A DNA stretch of 64,000 nt from Congeria kusceri (lineage: Eukaryota > Mollusca > Bivalvia > Myida > Dreissenidae): positions 74,219,974 through 74,283,973 of the forward strand of contig CM051025.1 of assembly GCA_027627225.1 (NCBI GenBank), written 5' to 3'. Below the pieces are notes generated by a model. That model searched no databases. It saw only the letters and a list, made by a program, of their open reading frames with translations, and was not told the origin of the DNA. Positions within the stretch are counted from its first letter, which is position 1, and every line of letters starts with the position of its first letter. Position numbers and translations under genes: made by a program. Shown here piece after piece: positions 35,991 to 48,587 of this stretch.

Positions 35991-37200
35991 TTATTTCCTA
36001 TTTCGAACTTTTTATAGATACATTTTCAATTCAATTTGTATTAGTAATGTATTATTTTGTGTTGTATAGTGCGTATTTAATTAATTATATTCAAGAATTT
36101 CAAATAAGTTGTATTCAATGATTACGAATAATAGTTTAATGAAAAAGGAAAAATAAAACCGTTGTTTTGGGGGGAAATAGGTGAAAATATATACATTATA
36201 ATCGTGTGTACCACAATATGAGTGCGTTAATAGTCATATTCGTATTTATTGTGTGGCTCAATGAAATCTAAAAGGTTAAGAGTGCAAAGTTTACATATTT
36301 AAATATTTGTACATGTACTTAAACAACTTCAATATATTCAATATGGTTTGTATTGTGTGAGTGTCTTGATAAATTTTGAAAAGAGCAACAATTGTAATTT
36401 GACAAACAATAACTGTAATTTGACTCAAATAACTATACTAATCAACAATCTACAATTATACATTTGTTGCACAGCCTTGCATCAGAACCAATCTGAAGGT
36501 TCATTGCCAACAACTGCATGTTTTGGAATATATTTATAGCTTAGCCTTTACACGTTTGCATATGGGACAACTATTTAATGCAATGACGTATGTTCTTTAT
36601 CAAACATTATTTAAGCAGCATACACGCCTACATAATGTAAACATGAATCAAAACCGACGACCTTGCCATTAAGGTGCACACGAAAAGCATCACGAGTGTC
36701 ATAAAGAACTCCGCTTAAAACAAATTGGATTTAACATACACAAGGCAGTCTGCTTTTTCAAATATGGTTTACAAATGTTCTGTGATGTTTAAAGGTACAA
36801 TTATCGAGTTGAAACGGTTTTCGGATCATTCATCAAGTTATTTACTGAAAACGTTATTGTTATCTTGTCAAGGTTGTCACTAACAGATACCTGGTTATCT
36901 TATTAAGGAATTAATGGCAACTAAGCAAATTTCCGCAAAATTTTATTAAAAACAATAACCGAAATGTATTATATAATATACATATACATGTAAATACCAA
37001 GCTATTTTTATATATTGTCAGATAAATCTTTCTTTGATAGAAAAATCTAACGTGTAAATCAAACTACTGTTAATAATGTTTCATAAAGAAGATATCACAT
37101 TTCAGCGTTATTAATTGACGGTGTTATTATACAGAAAAACATGTCGTTGACAAAATGTTCAATATCACGTATGAATGTCAGAATAGTTCAACAGATCCCC
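35991..37200. other. No gene recognised
   Basis: AT-rich, no recognisable coding sequence or repeat partner in this window. Confidence 0.5.
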
Positions 37201-37203
37201 TAT

Positions 37204-40077
37204 TATGGAACGCCGGGACTGTCTTATGTTGTCATCGGCTGTGTTATTATGTTGGCAGTATATGTTATTATGTCAAACTTCAATGTTGTCTTGTCAGTAT
37301 ATCGGTTCATCTTGTCTACTCATAATGTGAGTTGTCTTTCGCATGTGTTATTATGTTCTGTACACGTGTTGTTTTGTCAATGCAAGGCGGTAACTTGTAT
37401 GCAATGTGACTTGTTATGTGAAATTGTTGTGTTGTTTTGTTAAAATGTCGTTTGATCTTGTCAAGAAAGCAAGTTAACATGTGAGTGCAGTGTGTGATTT
37501 TGTCAGTTTAGTGTGTTATTATGTCATGTTTAAAAGTTGTAAATATATGTTGTTGATTTGTTCAGGCTGTGTCTTATTATGTCCAACTATTGTGTTGTTA
37601 ATTCAAGATTACTCATATGCTATTATGTATTGCACCCGAGTTGTTTTGTCAATGCGTGGTGTTGATTTGTCCAGATAGTGTTCTCATCATTTCCAACCAT
37701 TATGTTATTATTATAAAAAGACGTTGGTTTTGTCAAAAAGTAGCATTTTTTGTCAACACATTATGTTATTATGTCATGTGTACGAGTTGTTGTGTCAATG
37801 CATGGTGTTGATTTGTCCAGACAGCGTTTCATTTTGTCCAAATACCGTGTTGCATACATTTCGAGTGATTTTGTTACTAAAAATGCTATCATGTCCAGCC
37901 TACATGCTGTTTTGTCAATTGTAAGTTTTATTTTGTTGTCACATTGTCTTATCATGTCTAAAATAAATTCATTTTGTTTAAACGGCTTATGCATACGATA
38001 CTGTTCTATTTGCAAAAAGCAAGAATTGATTTCTTTATTGGAGACGTTTGTTAATTATTGTAACACTTGGAAACTTGATATAAATGTCGACAAAACTGAA
38101 ATTTTAGTATTTGGAGACGGACCAAGACATCCAAGAAACATTGTTGTTCACAACCATAAATTTAAAGTTGTTGATACTTTCAAATACCTTGGTGTTCTTT
38201 TTTTTTTTTTTTTAAAGGCGTTTTGCCCAAGCAAAGAAACATGTAGTCGAACAAGCAAGAAAAGCTTTTTTTAGTTTATACCTTAAGATTAGAAATTTAT
38301 CCTTACCATTAGATTGTCAATTAAAATTATTTGATAACACTGTCGTTCCTATATTGTTATATGCAAGCGAAATATGGGGCTATGGTGATCTTAGCATTAA
38401 TTGAAAAAATTCATACTGATTTTTTGAAACACATTTTGAATGTTAAGAAAAGTACTCCCCATATTATGTTGTATGGTGATCTTGGTCGCTTTCCCCTAAG
38501 TATTGTTATAAAAACAAGAATAATTTCTCTTTTGTTCAAATTGATAGAAAATGGTAACAATTTCTCTTCAGTTTTATATAAAGTGTTTGTAAAAGATTCC
38601 ATATCTTCTATTAACCATGTCTACTGCTGGTTTGAAAATGTTCAATCTATTTTAAATGAGTGTGGATTAAGCTATATATGGTATACCCACCAATTTAGAG
38701 GGACAAGAAATATGTTAGTAGCCTAGTAGAGAACTCTCTTAAAGCACAATACCAGCAGACCTGGACTAGTAGTGTTTACGAATCTGCAAAATGCCTTAAC
38801 TATAGTATATACAAAACCGAACACAAACTTGAAGATTTTTATTGTACTTTGCCTAATATAAATGTTCAAGCATTAACTAATTTTAGACTTTGTAATAACC
38901 GTATGCCTATAGAAAAAGGTAGATGGCTTGGCATAGATGGACAAGACAGAATATGTAACCTATGTAATTTAAATGATATTGGAGATGAATTTCATTACCT
39001 ATTTAAATGTCCCTATTTTAATAATGAAAGAAAACGATTTTTACCTTTCATAAGAAGAATACCTGTAAATGTAATTGCACTTAAGAATATCATGTCAGAA
39101 ACCGATGTTAAAAAGATAACACAATTGAGTAAGTTTGTAGCCTATATATTGAAAACTTAAAAAAAAACACCTGGCAACTATAACCCTTAAAATGTTTGTT
39201 TTTTTAAATGTTGTACTCCGATGGAAGGATTACTATTTCACGTAGTTATATCTCCTACCAAAATTTATTTGTAATACATTTTTTATTTATATTACATTTA
39301 AGTTGATTCTTTAGCCACCTATGTATTATAGTTACTCGTTTATGCTGACCTTTGCAGCCTGGGAAATACTTTTGAATGTTTACCATTATACACTTCGTGT
39401 ATTGTAATACATACTGTATTATTTTTTCTTCACCTCTGATCACATGTATTTTGTGAAGAGTGTATAATAAACTGTAAACTGTAAACTGTTATTTGGTTTT
39501 TTCAAATATAATGTTGTTATTGTTGAGCTAAAATAGCATGCACTCACTACAATGGCGGAAAGCACACAATACCAATTCGATTAGACTTAGAAGCATGCGT
39601 GAATAACATTAAAGTCGATACATTAATTTGAGTTGTAGACATAATGACAAGTCGTTTTGACATAATAACAAGTCCTTTTGACATAATAACATATTCTTTT
39701 GATAAGTTCACCTGATCATAGCACATAATGAAACATTATTTTAACATAATAACACGTCTTTTTGACATATTCTTTTGACAAGTTCAACTGATCATATCAC
39801 ATGATGAAACGCTATCTTAACATAATGACACATCTTTTTGACAAAATAACATATTCCCTTGACAAGTTCACCTGCTCATAGCACATGATGAAACGCTAAT
39901 TTAAAATAATACAGCGTCTTTTTGACATAATAACATATTATTTTGACTAATTCACCATTACATAGCACATGATGATACAATATTTTAACATAATAACACG
40001 TCTTTTTGACATAATAGGACAATCCTGAACAAGACAACACGAATCATGACGACATAAGACAGTCATGGCGTTTCATA
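37204..40077. mobile_element. Foldback-like element with 32-bp terminal inverted repeats and long repeat arms, interrupted by a LINE
   Basis: 37204-37235 matches the reverse complement of 40046-40077 at 28 of 32 positions (core gactgtcttatgt-gtcat). Inside each end lies an array of a degenerate word, tgttattatgtcaa-type on the left (37240-37975) and its complement tgacataataaca on the right (39640-40020), so the arms are inverted relative to each other. No transposase frame is visible. A LINE fragment (37981-39488) fills the centre. It resembles foldback elements with repetitive subterminal arms. The open frames in the left arm are repeat artefacts. Confidence 0.75.
37981..39488 (+). pseudogene. 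5'-truncated LINE inserted in the foldback element
   Basis: Starts inside RT motif C: the expected FADDTVLFAKSK reads YAYDTVLFAKSK (two changes). Next come LDINVDKTEILVFGDG, FKYLGV, and VVPILLYASEIWGYGD. The C-terminal zinc motif CNLCNLNDIGDEFHYLFKCP (about 38960-39010) precedes the stop at 39158. A T-run (38200-38212) causes a frameshift. The 3' UTR ends with repeated aaactgt units at about 39488, a LINE-style tail. Dead copy, related to the CR1/L2-I group. Confidence 0.85.
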
Positions 40078-40539
40078 CCCTATCATCTCTAATCCGACAA
40101 TAGTTTCAAGGACCTTGTATGTACATATATCACTAATGCGATAATTAAAATATCAATATATTATTATTGTGACATTTTTATATGTATAATGTGATAACTG
40201 CAAAATATTAAAACATTGGTCAGGACTGTTAAGATCGCTTCTTTGTAAGCGAAAAGGCGCAAAACACATTTTCATTATTTTGTGTAATTGTTCATACACA
40301 GTAGTTTTCATGTTGTAGCATTGTCCAGTTGATACATAAATTATCTTTAGTAATGTCTTTATTGAACACCGAAAAAGAAGTATCTGTACTGTGTAACAGT
40401 TCACAACATATCGGCTACTTCTTTGTCAGCGATTGCATTTGCGTATCGTTTTTGAGAAGAGCAGATGACCAATTACCATTAATGTTAGAAAAGATTTAAA
40501 AGCTGTGTGTTATGTGAGTTGTGCGTGACAATCAAAATC
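40078..40539. other. No gene recognised
   Basis: Short non-coding spacer between the foldback element and the L1/Tx1-like LINE. Confidence 0.5.
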
Positions 40540-40564
40540 TGAAAGTATCAATAACGCATACAAT

Positions 40565-41135
40565 CTTAAATTGTAGAGGTCTAAATGGTTTCACGAAGCG
40601 TGTAAAAGTATTTAATTTTTTAAAAGAACTTAAGTGTAATTTCTATTGCTTGCAAGATGCATATTTTACATGCTGAATGGGATTGTGATTTTTTTCTAAG
40701 TTGTGGTACATCACAATCTAGGGGCACTGCAAGTTTCATATCGAAACATTTTGAATATAAAATTCACAACACTGTTATTGATGACAATGGAAATTTTGTA
40801 GCTATTGACAGTTCAGTGTCTGAAACACGTTTCACGTTGTTCTGTCTTTATGGTCCTAACAGTGACACTCCATCTTTTTACCCAAATGCCTTAAGGGTAA
40901 TTGATGAAATTGGCAATGAGTCCTTAATAATGTGTGGAGATTTTAAATTGGTTTTAAATACAGTACTTGATTATTGTAACTACACAAATATTAATAATCC
41001 TAAGGCAAGGTGCATACTATTGGAACATATAGATAAGTACATCTTATTGACCCTTTTCTCGAAAAATATCCTTCAATTAAACGATATACATGGCGCAGAT
41101 CTAATCCAATACAGCAAACTAGACTTGATTTTTTC
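40565..41135 (+). pseudogene. AP-endonuclease domain of the L1/Tx1-like LINE
   Basis: Reads LNCRGLNGFTKRVKVFNFLK, CLQDAYFT, SRGTASFISKHFEY, LYGPNSD and CGDFKLVLN. The last motif is normally GDFN; the catalytic-site Asn is Lys here. INNPKAR and the out-of-frame TWRRSNPIQQTRLDFF follow, where the frame breaks into unrelated sequence. In-frame stop after DAYFT. Inactive. Confidence 0.8.
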
Positions 41136-42461
41136 GGCGTAGCTGTCTAAGATCACTTTTGACCCAGATTTTCTTGCGATAATTATGCAGCGGGAAAATT
41201 GAATGCCACTAGAATTGGGCGAATTTTCTAATTCTAGGGAATGCAAACTTCAAATAATGGTTTAACGTATAGCAATAACTATTGCATACTTTTGGGGATT
41301 AAAAATTTACATACTTGTTTACATAAGCGGTTAAAATGAAAGTTATAAACATATCTTCAACATATACTCTAGAACTGAGGCTAATTATGAACGTATTTTC
41401 TCCTTGTATGCCATAAGCAGAGTGCTATATTCATTCACGTAACGAAATAACTGTTTTGTTTAGCCTACATTTATATAGGCGGTTCGCCCTATAAATAGCA
41501 ATTGTGCAATGTTCCCATTCATAAATCTCATTCACAGTGTTGCCGTTCCCTGTAGCCAATTGATTCAAGCGAGTTCATCACATTCCAGAAACAGTAGTGT
41601 CATTCTAAACATTTCAATAAATGGGGAATTTATATTTATAAACTTACTGTTCATTTGAATTAAAATTGTGGTTACGATTTTTTAACGATTATTTATAATT
41701 GCATCTTTCTATCAACTTCTCCAGGAGATTTAATCTATAAAAAGATGCTACATTTTCTATAGATAAAATGTTATGAAAGAACATTCGGAATACGTCGAAT
41801 TGTTATTCGCGTAGCATGAATACACAATTTGCAATACTAATTATACACAGGAACCCCTGATATATCATATTCTACTGATATAATTTAAAATCGTCATAGT
41901 CTAATGAATTTGTATGATTGCGTTATCAAAAATAAAGTCTTAACATTTCAAAAATCGCTGACTGTTCCCTGACTATTGCTTTTTATTGGGATACACAGTA
42001 TTAATGCTTATTTGACTTCAAATCGTTATGTATATTAGATAACTAACATGAATGGTATATTACCGGTACTATAAATAACTATATAGACTCGTCTGATACA
42101 TAATAATTTTAATTCATTCCCGACATTATTTTCTTACATTGGTAATTTGTTAATTGGCTTGACAAATTCAGATAACAATTATGTTAACCTAAATTATTTT
42201 GGTTATTCATATATCACTGGTGGAAACATGGAGCTGTATGATTGGTTTATTCACAGAATTGATATAAATTTTATTTAATTTTTAAATTAATAAATTTATC
42301 TCAAAATTAACTTTTGGGTCCGAGAAGTTTTCTTATAGTGTCCGAAAAATCTGGGCTCCAATAAGTCTAATATTGGTGGGGACCAAAAAATCTGGGGTCT
42401 GAGATGTCACGTAACCAATCATCTTGGCAATCTGTTTAGGACATTTTTTAATGACATCTAT
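41131..42461. other. Insertion of unknown type (about 1.3 kb) inside the LINE
   Basis: LINE protein similarity stops after LDFF (about 41135) and resumes with LISTPIVIF (about 42462). The insert has no coding frame. Its left border, ttttttcggcgtagctgtct (41129-41148, plus aa), occurs exactly once more at 55046-55067. Near its right end are two related gtccgagaag / gtccgaaaaatctggg lines. No TIR or clear duplication was found. Confidence 0.5.
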
Positions 42462-45245
42462 TTATTAATTTCAACGCCGATTGTCATTTTTTAAAGACAT
42501 TTCTTGTTTGTTCTCTCTTCAAATATGTTTTCCCATTTTGAGTATACTTCTATTCAGCCCAGCTTGCAGTCTTATTACTCCTTGGTACTTTTAAATTTGA
42601 TGTTTTCCAGTTTGTCTCATACATCAGGCTTATGGAAGCATAACAACTCACTTCTGTCAAACTATGTTAAAGAAATTAATAAAAAGATTGATCAAATTAA
42701 CGAACAATATGCTCTTCCTACTTAAAATTATGAGAATCTGAGAAGTATTCCCGATAACGAATTGCATTTTACAATTAGTTATCAACCTTTTCTTGAAACT
42801 CTTCGAATGGAAATAAGGAACTAATGTTGAAGAACTGCAGGTATTGAAAACATACATGATAATAAATTACAGGGTTATCTATCGAGAGTAAAAACAAAAT
42901 GGACTTTAGAAGGCGGAAAACCTTCGAAGTATTTTTGTAACCTTGAAAAGCAATGTGCAACTAGTAAAACTGTTTATCAATTGTAGGATGATAATGGGAA
43001 AGTAATAAACGACTAAACAGAGATTTTAAATAAGATTGCACTTTTCTATAATAAACTATTCCAGAATAAAAGTGAATGTAATGATTCAGATTTTTCAAAT
43101 TTTGTTAATGACATTGAACACCCAAGATTAAGTGACAATGAAGCTCAAAATCTGGAAGGAACTATTTCATTATCTGAAGCTGCCATTGTATTAAAAATTA
43201 TGTGTTATAATAATAGTCCTGGAAGCTCCGGTTTTACAGCCGAATTTTACTAAATTGTTTGGAAGAAATACGGTACTTTTGTTGTAAGATCCCTAAACGA
43301 GTCAAGGTAATCTAACCATAACTCAAACACAAGGAATTATTACAAGCATCCCTAAAGGTGATAAATTAAGACTGTCCCTGAAAAATTGGCGACCAATAAC
43401 ACTTCTAAATACAGTTTATAAGATAGGATCATGTGTCATTGCAAATAGAATGAAACTTTGCATGGATAAACTTATGCATAACGATCAAACGGGTTTAATC
43501 AAAGGACGCTACATCGGGGAAAATACCAGATTAATTTTTGATATATATGTTACAGCAGAAAAAGCTATTCCTGATCTGCTATTACTAATTAATTTGGAGA
43601 AAGCATTTGACTAATTATTGTGGTCCTTTGTGCAGAAAACGCTTTAAAAAAAAAAAAATTTGGGCCAAACATTAAACGCTGGTTTTAAATTCTTCGTAAG
43701 GATGCAAAATGAGCTATAATTCATTGTGGCCACTTATCCGATTTTTTGCTCATTCAGCGTGGTTGCCGTCAAGGTGACCCATTGTCTTGCTATATTTTTA
43801 TTCTTTGTGCTGTGGTTTTGTCTCTGAAAATCAGAAATAACCAAAATATAAAAGGTTCAACACTAAATGATGTAGAACACAAACTTCACTGTTTGCTGAC
43901 GATACAACTATTATTTTGGACGGAACAGAAGAATCTCTTAACGAAACAATGCATACTTTAAATGACTTTTTATCTCTTTCTGGATTAAATGTAAATTTTG
44001 ACAAAACTAAAGTTGTGTGGATTGGTAAAAAAAAAAACGTTTAGCTCAGATAGTATAAAAACAAAATGGCCAAAATGGAAACTTCAGTGGAACCAACAAA
44101 GCTTTCAAATGCTAGGTATACATTTTCATGTTGACTTACAAAATATTATAAATCTCAACTACAGTGATAGGATAGCAAAAATGGAAAAAGATACTTACAA
44201 GTTGGAAAAGAAGAAATTTAGCTCCAATAGGTAAAATAACTGTGATAAAAACGGACGTGCTTAACAAAGCAAAATGGTTAAATATGGCTAACTTATATAT
44301 CGATTTGAATAAACTTATACATTGTGGAAAACATTACCCAGAAATGATATCAGATAAAATTACCAATCCTTTCTGGAAGGACGTTTTACTTAGTTTTGTA
44401 AAATACCATGAAGTTCTACCATTAATTATTCAAAACATAATGCATTTCCCACTATTTTATTATGAAAACATTTTCATAGGAAAAAAAGCATATATTTCAA
44501 CAGCTGGTATAAAGCAGGTATTAAAAAGGCTGTTGTTGCACAATTTAAAAAATATAATATTGGTGATAAATACAAACTATATGTCTACGCACAAAGAACT
44601 TTCATACCGCCTGCTTTTAAGTTAATTCTCAAACCCGATTCCGGTGCAAAAAGAATGTACGATATATTAAATATAACCGAAAATAATTTACCAATAAAAC
44701 AAAAGTGGTAGTGTCAATTAAATGTTGAAATTAGTGATAACGAATGGAAGAACATTTTTCTCAATCCCTTTACAATTAGCAAAGATGTAAAATTACAATG
44801 GTTCCAATATAGAATAATTCACAGAATAATTTGAACAAATAACTTACTTTTCAAAATGAAATTTACAAACTCTCCCAAATGTATATGTTGCCAAAACAAC
44901 GAAGAAACTATTGAACACATTTTCTGGGAATGTCCCTTTTCAAAGAATATTATTGAGCATCTTTTCCCCACCTTGTCTTTTCTTTTTTGTAACATTAAAC
45001 TTTTTCTTCTAGGTAATATTGATAATAAAAATGATGTTGTAAACAATGTATTTATTTTTGCAAAGTTATTTTTGTACAAATGCAAAACGTCATCTGTTAA
45101 GCCGAACGTCGAAAATGCAAGAAATTATATAAAAATACAATATGAACGCTTAAAAAGCATTGATGTGTCTCAAAATAAAATTGAAAGCTTTAAATTAAAA
45201 TGGGAAGAAACTTTAGCAAATATATTGCTCTGGACAGATTATTAA
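42462..45245 (+). pseudogene. Linker, RT and C-terminus of the L1/Tx1-like LINE
   Basis: Key stretches are TSGLWKHNNSLLS, KWTLEGGKPSKYFCNLEK, IPKGDKLRLSLKNWRPITLL, YKIGSCVIANRMK, NDQTGLIKGRYIGEN, LLINLEKAFD (motif A), RGCRQGDPLSCYIF, FADDTTIILDGTEESL (43892 onward; catalytic DD intact) and SGLNVNFDKTKVVWIG. Several frameshifts (including an A-run at 43646-43660) and stops break it up. Dead copy. Confidence 0.85.
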
Positions 45246-45839
45246 CCTAAACTGTTATTTCTCGTATCTTCTGCAATGATTACTTAATATCCAACTTGTG
45301 TATATGTTGTTGTTCTTTCCTGACTTACTTTATTAAAATATCATATCTCCATGTAGGAAGAAAAATGTCTTACAACATTTCATTTACATATATGTTTTTT
45401 CCTTTCAGTTTTCCAGATGATACCCTAGCACTTGATATCCTTATATTTATTTTACAAGCTTGAAACATAGAAATTGTACTCAATTAAAATAAAAAGCTTT
45501 CTTTCATCCCTACAAATGTAAACCTTCACTATGCATATATGTTAATATAAACTTTTATATACTCATATTTTACAAGACCTTCTTGTAATCTTTTTGCATT
45601 ACTTTGTTCATATGGATGTATGCCTACATCGTTTGTATATGTTTTCCATCCATCTTTCCTTTTTTTATATTTTGGTCCTTTAATTGGTATTATTTGTATT
45701 TGTACTGTGTTATGTTTTTACTGTGTAATGTTTGAAATGCATGTTCTGTATATCTGTATATGTATTGATTGAAATAAGGATTATTCGACCAAAAAAAACA
45801 ACAACAACAAAAAAAAACAACACGCATACACATTTCTAT

Positions 45840-46430
45840 AAAAATGCAATAAAACTATTTTAAATTAATGAAATATACAATCCAATACAAAAAAAACCCG
45901 TCTGGATGTATAACTGTTTACAATGAGTTTGTTATTATGGTGTTTAAAAATAAACATAGCATCCAGACTCATTTCATTATTCGAGAAGAAAAATACCCAT
46001 ATGGAGACGCTTATCGTTTAATAAGATCCTGAAAAGCTAAAAATACTTTCCTGCAGCGATCACATTCATTGACACATGTGATGTCGCTGTAAAAAGACAT
46101 TGACTACTAGCATAACGGGAGTGTTAATGGTAATAAATTGATTTCGTATATTTTGCTTGTGGGCGTTTCATACGGCTTATTTATTGGACTGGATTGGATG
46201 ACAAAATGACATTTAAAACTAACCAGACATGTTTGTGTACGGCACATAAATCAAGCGTAACGTGTAATTGTCAAACAGCAGGATGCAATCGGACGGAACA
46301 AAATGTAGAGGCTGTTAGCAAATAGGATTTTATTGTATTGTTAACTTTGTTTTCTTATCATGCCACATAATACTATGGCAATACGATAGGACAGGTACAG
46401 ATATTGATCGCCTAGAGCTATGTACTAAAC
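45840..46430 (+). repeat. Dispersed repeat family, copy 3 (partial, core 45955-46380)
   Basis: Shares catatggagacgcttatcgt, aagatcc...gaaaagctaaaa, attgacacatgtgatgtcgc, ctagcataacggg and gcttgtgggcgttt with copies 1 and 2. Truncated on the right at about 46380. Confidence 0.75.
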
Positions 46431-46760
46431 GAAAACATTACAAACACACAGTAAAGAAAAAAGCTAACAAGGACACAAAAATTAGAAAATTTGAGATCAA
46501 AGAGACCCAAAGAATTTTGTTATTATTTTAGAACCACCAAAAGTATGCCTACGCCAAATATACGCCTTGACGATTTTGAAACCATTTCAAATCAATGTTT
46601 ACGACAAATGGCCAACATTTGGATGAAAATTCGGAAGATTTTAATATTAATCACAATTTCAATGATTTTAAACCAATGTTTGCCGAATTAGACACACCAA
46701 TTACGTTAGACGAAGTCACTAAGGCAATATTATTTTATAAGGATATTACGTAAACAAAGA
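46431..46760 (+). pseudogene. LINE fragment (region between endonuclease and RT)
   Basis: Frames read RPKEFCYYFRTTKSMPTP and then, shifted by one base, DDFETHFKSMF-like text, NHNFNDFKPMFAELDTPI and TLDEVTKAI. This is the linker ahead of RT in CR1/Jockey-like LINEs (PKEFW...DF...LD-PIT--EV--AI). It stops before any RT motif. Confidence 0.6.
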
Positions 46761-47286
46761 CAAACAACAGTTAAAAAACTCTTTGCCTCTACCAATCAAA
46801 ACAGGCAAAACATACTTTATTTTCAGGTTACCAAACAACACCACCAGAGTTGACATTCAAATATGCATTATTGTTTGCATAAGCGATACACAAAATAAAT
46901 CATCGTTCAAAATAAATCATTATTTCATTGCCTTCCTTATTCTGTTATGTTAATGATTCTCTTATGTTAATGGAAATAATGTGGCCGCGGAAAAAGACAT
47001 AATTGGGCATGCTTAAGGCTACAAGTATGTCAGTAAAATCCAACCAACCGAGAGAAAGGTGTAGTTTGCTACTGTTTTCTTAAAAATAGCACAAGTGCAA
47101 AACGCAATTTTTTTGCAAAAACCTGCAATTAATATGCAATACACGCAACACCATTAACATGAGTCTTGAGACAATTAGTATATGACTGGACGCAAAAACA
47201 TGCAGTTGGTATGCAACACACGCAATTAGCCATATTAGCAAACTGAGTCCAGGGACGCTATATGCTTGAACGCAACACGCAAACGT
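46761..47286. other. No gene recognised
   Basis: Non-coding, with scattered aacacgcaa words related to the repeat that follows. Confidence 0.45.
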
Positions 47287-47357
47287 TTTGCAGGTACACA
47301 CAACATGAGGTGTAACCATGACACAAAGGGGGACAACTTCTACATGTGTAAACTATA

Positions 47358-47399
<42 letters not shown>

Positions 47400-47480
47400 T
47401 TGCAGGTACACGCAACATGAGGTGCTACCAGAACACAAAGGGCAACAACCTCGACTTGTGTCAAATATAGCAATATAAAC
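47287..47480. repeat. Two copies of a ~80-bp unit around an (AT)n microsatellite
   Basis: gcaggtacacacaacatgag (47290 onward) and gcaggtacacgcaacatgag (47403 onward) start two related units, each continuing with acacaaaggg..acaac and tgtgt. About 20 AT/TA units lie at 47359-47398. Confidence 0.85.
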
Positions 47481-47919
47481 CTGTACAAATGCGTTTAGCT
47501 ATCATAAACTAAGATTTAGCGAAATTGTTTGTAACCACCAGTTCACTGAAGGGTGTGAGGCTTAGCCTCAACATCAGCTGCAAGTTGGCCACAAACATTA
47601 ATGTAAAATATGGTTGAACATCACCACCATTTTTGAATAATTAAATTTTAACTATAAAGGAAATATTGACCTTCTCTCAGCTGATCGAATTTTTCCCGCC
47701 ACAGAAACTAAGTTTCCCCCAAAAATTCTACCAATATCCAATTTTAAACATGACCCTAGGCGAGCGACTGAAGAGTGATTTCCCGGTAACTTTGGCAGCG
47801 TAACGGATGACTTAACTAGGTGTAATATAACACATTCAAGGCAGGCTTCCTAAAGAAGACTTGACTATTAAGGTTCCTTAAGTGGGGTTACCATCAAACT
47901 ATATATGAATCTAAAGATG
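47481..47919. other. No gene; probable 3' flank of the tyrosine-recombinase element
   Basis: Somewhat GC-richer than typical for this window. It should hold the element's terminal repeats if they survive, but no repeat of the 5' flank (52015-52415) was recognised by eye. Confidence 0.35.
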
Positions 47920-48452
47920 TTTAATTATGGCGCCCTTCAAATAATCCAGGTACAATTCGAGGCCAACTTCATTTAGATGTACGCCATCTGACCTAAAGAA
48001 ATTTTCTGTGGCTTGGATGTCGCAAGCTACGTGGTCCCCTTGGCCGTCTGCCAAAACGAGGGCACGGCCAATTCGGTTCACGCGTTTTCTTTTTGCATCG
48101 ATGGCTTTAATATCCCCAGCTCCGAGCCACGGCCGGCGTGGCAGGATATCAACCCAAATAAAGCAGGCCGTGGGAATGGCCGCCCGCAGATATGAAATTT
48201 ATCTTGTCATTACATTTTTTATTTGGAAAATTGATTCATTTGTTAAGTCATTACCACCTAAGTGAATTATTATTACGGAAGGGGGTGTAGATAAACAAAA
48301 CGTCCGTCTCGATTTTGTGGCGAAGGCCATGCCAACCGAGGTCCCTTGTTGCGTGCCATGTAATCTGGGCCCCCGTATTTAATGTTTTATAGTTTTCATA
48401 GCCTCTGCCCTGCCCAGTACGGTATGGAGACACCTATCACCCACACCTCTAA
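47920..48452 (-). pseudogene. SGNH-hydrolase-like domain of the YR retrotransposon
   Basis: Minus-strand frames read WVIGVSIPYWAGQR (block I, normally GDS; Ser kept, Asp lost), GWHGLRHKIETDV, IIHLGGNDLTN (block III G-x-N-D, 48264-48247), IWVDILPRRPWLGAGD, and FFRSDGVHLNEVGLE (block V D-x2-H, 47988-47971). This is the Ser-Gly-Asn-His esterase/lipase fold set. From memory, Ngaro-type elements of several animals carry such a domain, role unknown. At least two frameshifts and one stop. It lies downstream of the recombinase by about 140 bases. Confidence 0.75.
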
Positions 48453-48587
48453 GAAATGAGATAAACAAAAGTATGAAAATTATGATGGGCGTTAAATATT
48501 CTCAACAACCGTACCCGCTTAATTGTTAAAATATATTCTTGTTATATAATAAGCAGGCCACGAAGGAACTTTTGAACATATCTTGGG

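Larger units (their letters stand above)
40540..45825 (+). mobile_element. L1/Tx1-like LINE (ORF2 region), degenerate, split by a 1.3-kb insertion
   Basis: The element starts at the endonuclease (about 40565, LNCRGLNGFTKR) and ends in an A-rich tail (45790-45828). Protein parts run in order: endonuclease 40565-41135, linker 42462-42890, RT 42890-44010, post-RT region, and zinc-like C-terminus near 44870-44940 (CICCQNNEETIEHIFWECPF), with the stop at 45245. ORF1 is absent. It differs from the other LINEs here by its L1-style FADDTTIIL motif and poly-A tail. Confidence 0.85.

Noticed and set aside
37141..37924. Several overlapping Cys/Val-rich plus-strand frames
   Set aside because: All come from the degenerate tgttattatgtcaa array; the same words recur in other frames and there is no domain.
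40225..40260. Word ttgtaagcgaaaagg shared with 52080-52097
   Set aside because: The 15-base match does not extend on either side, so it is not evidence for a terminal repeat of the YR element.
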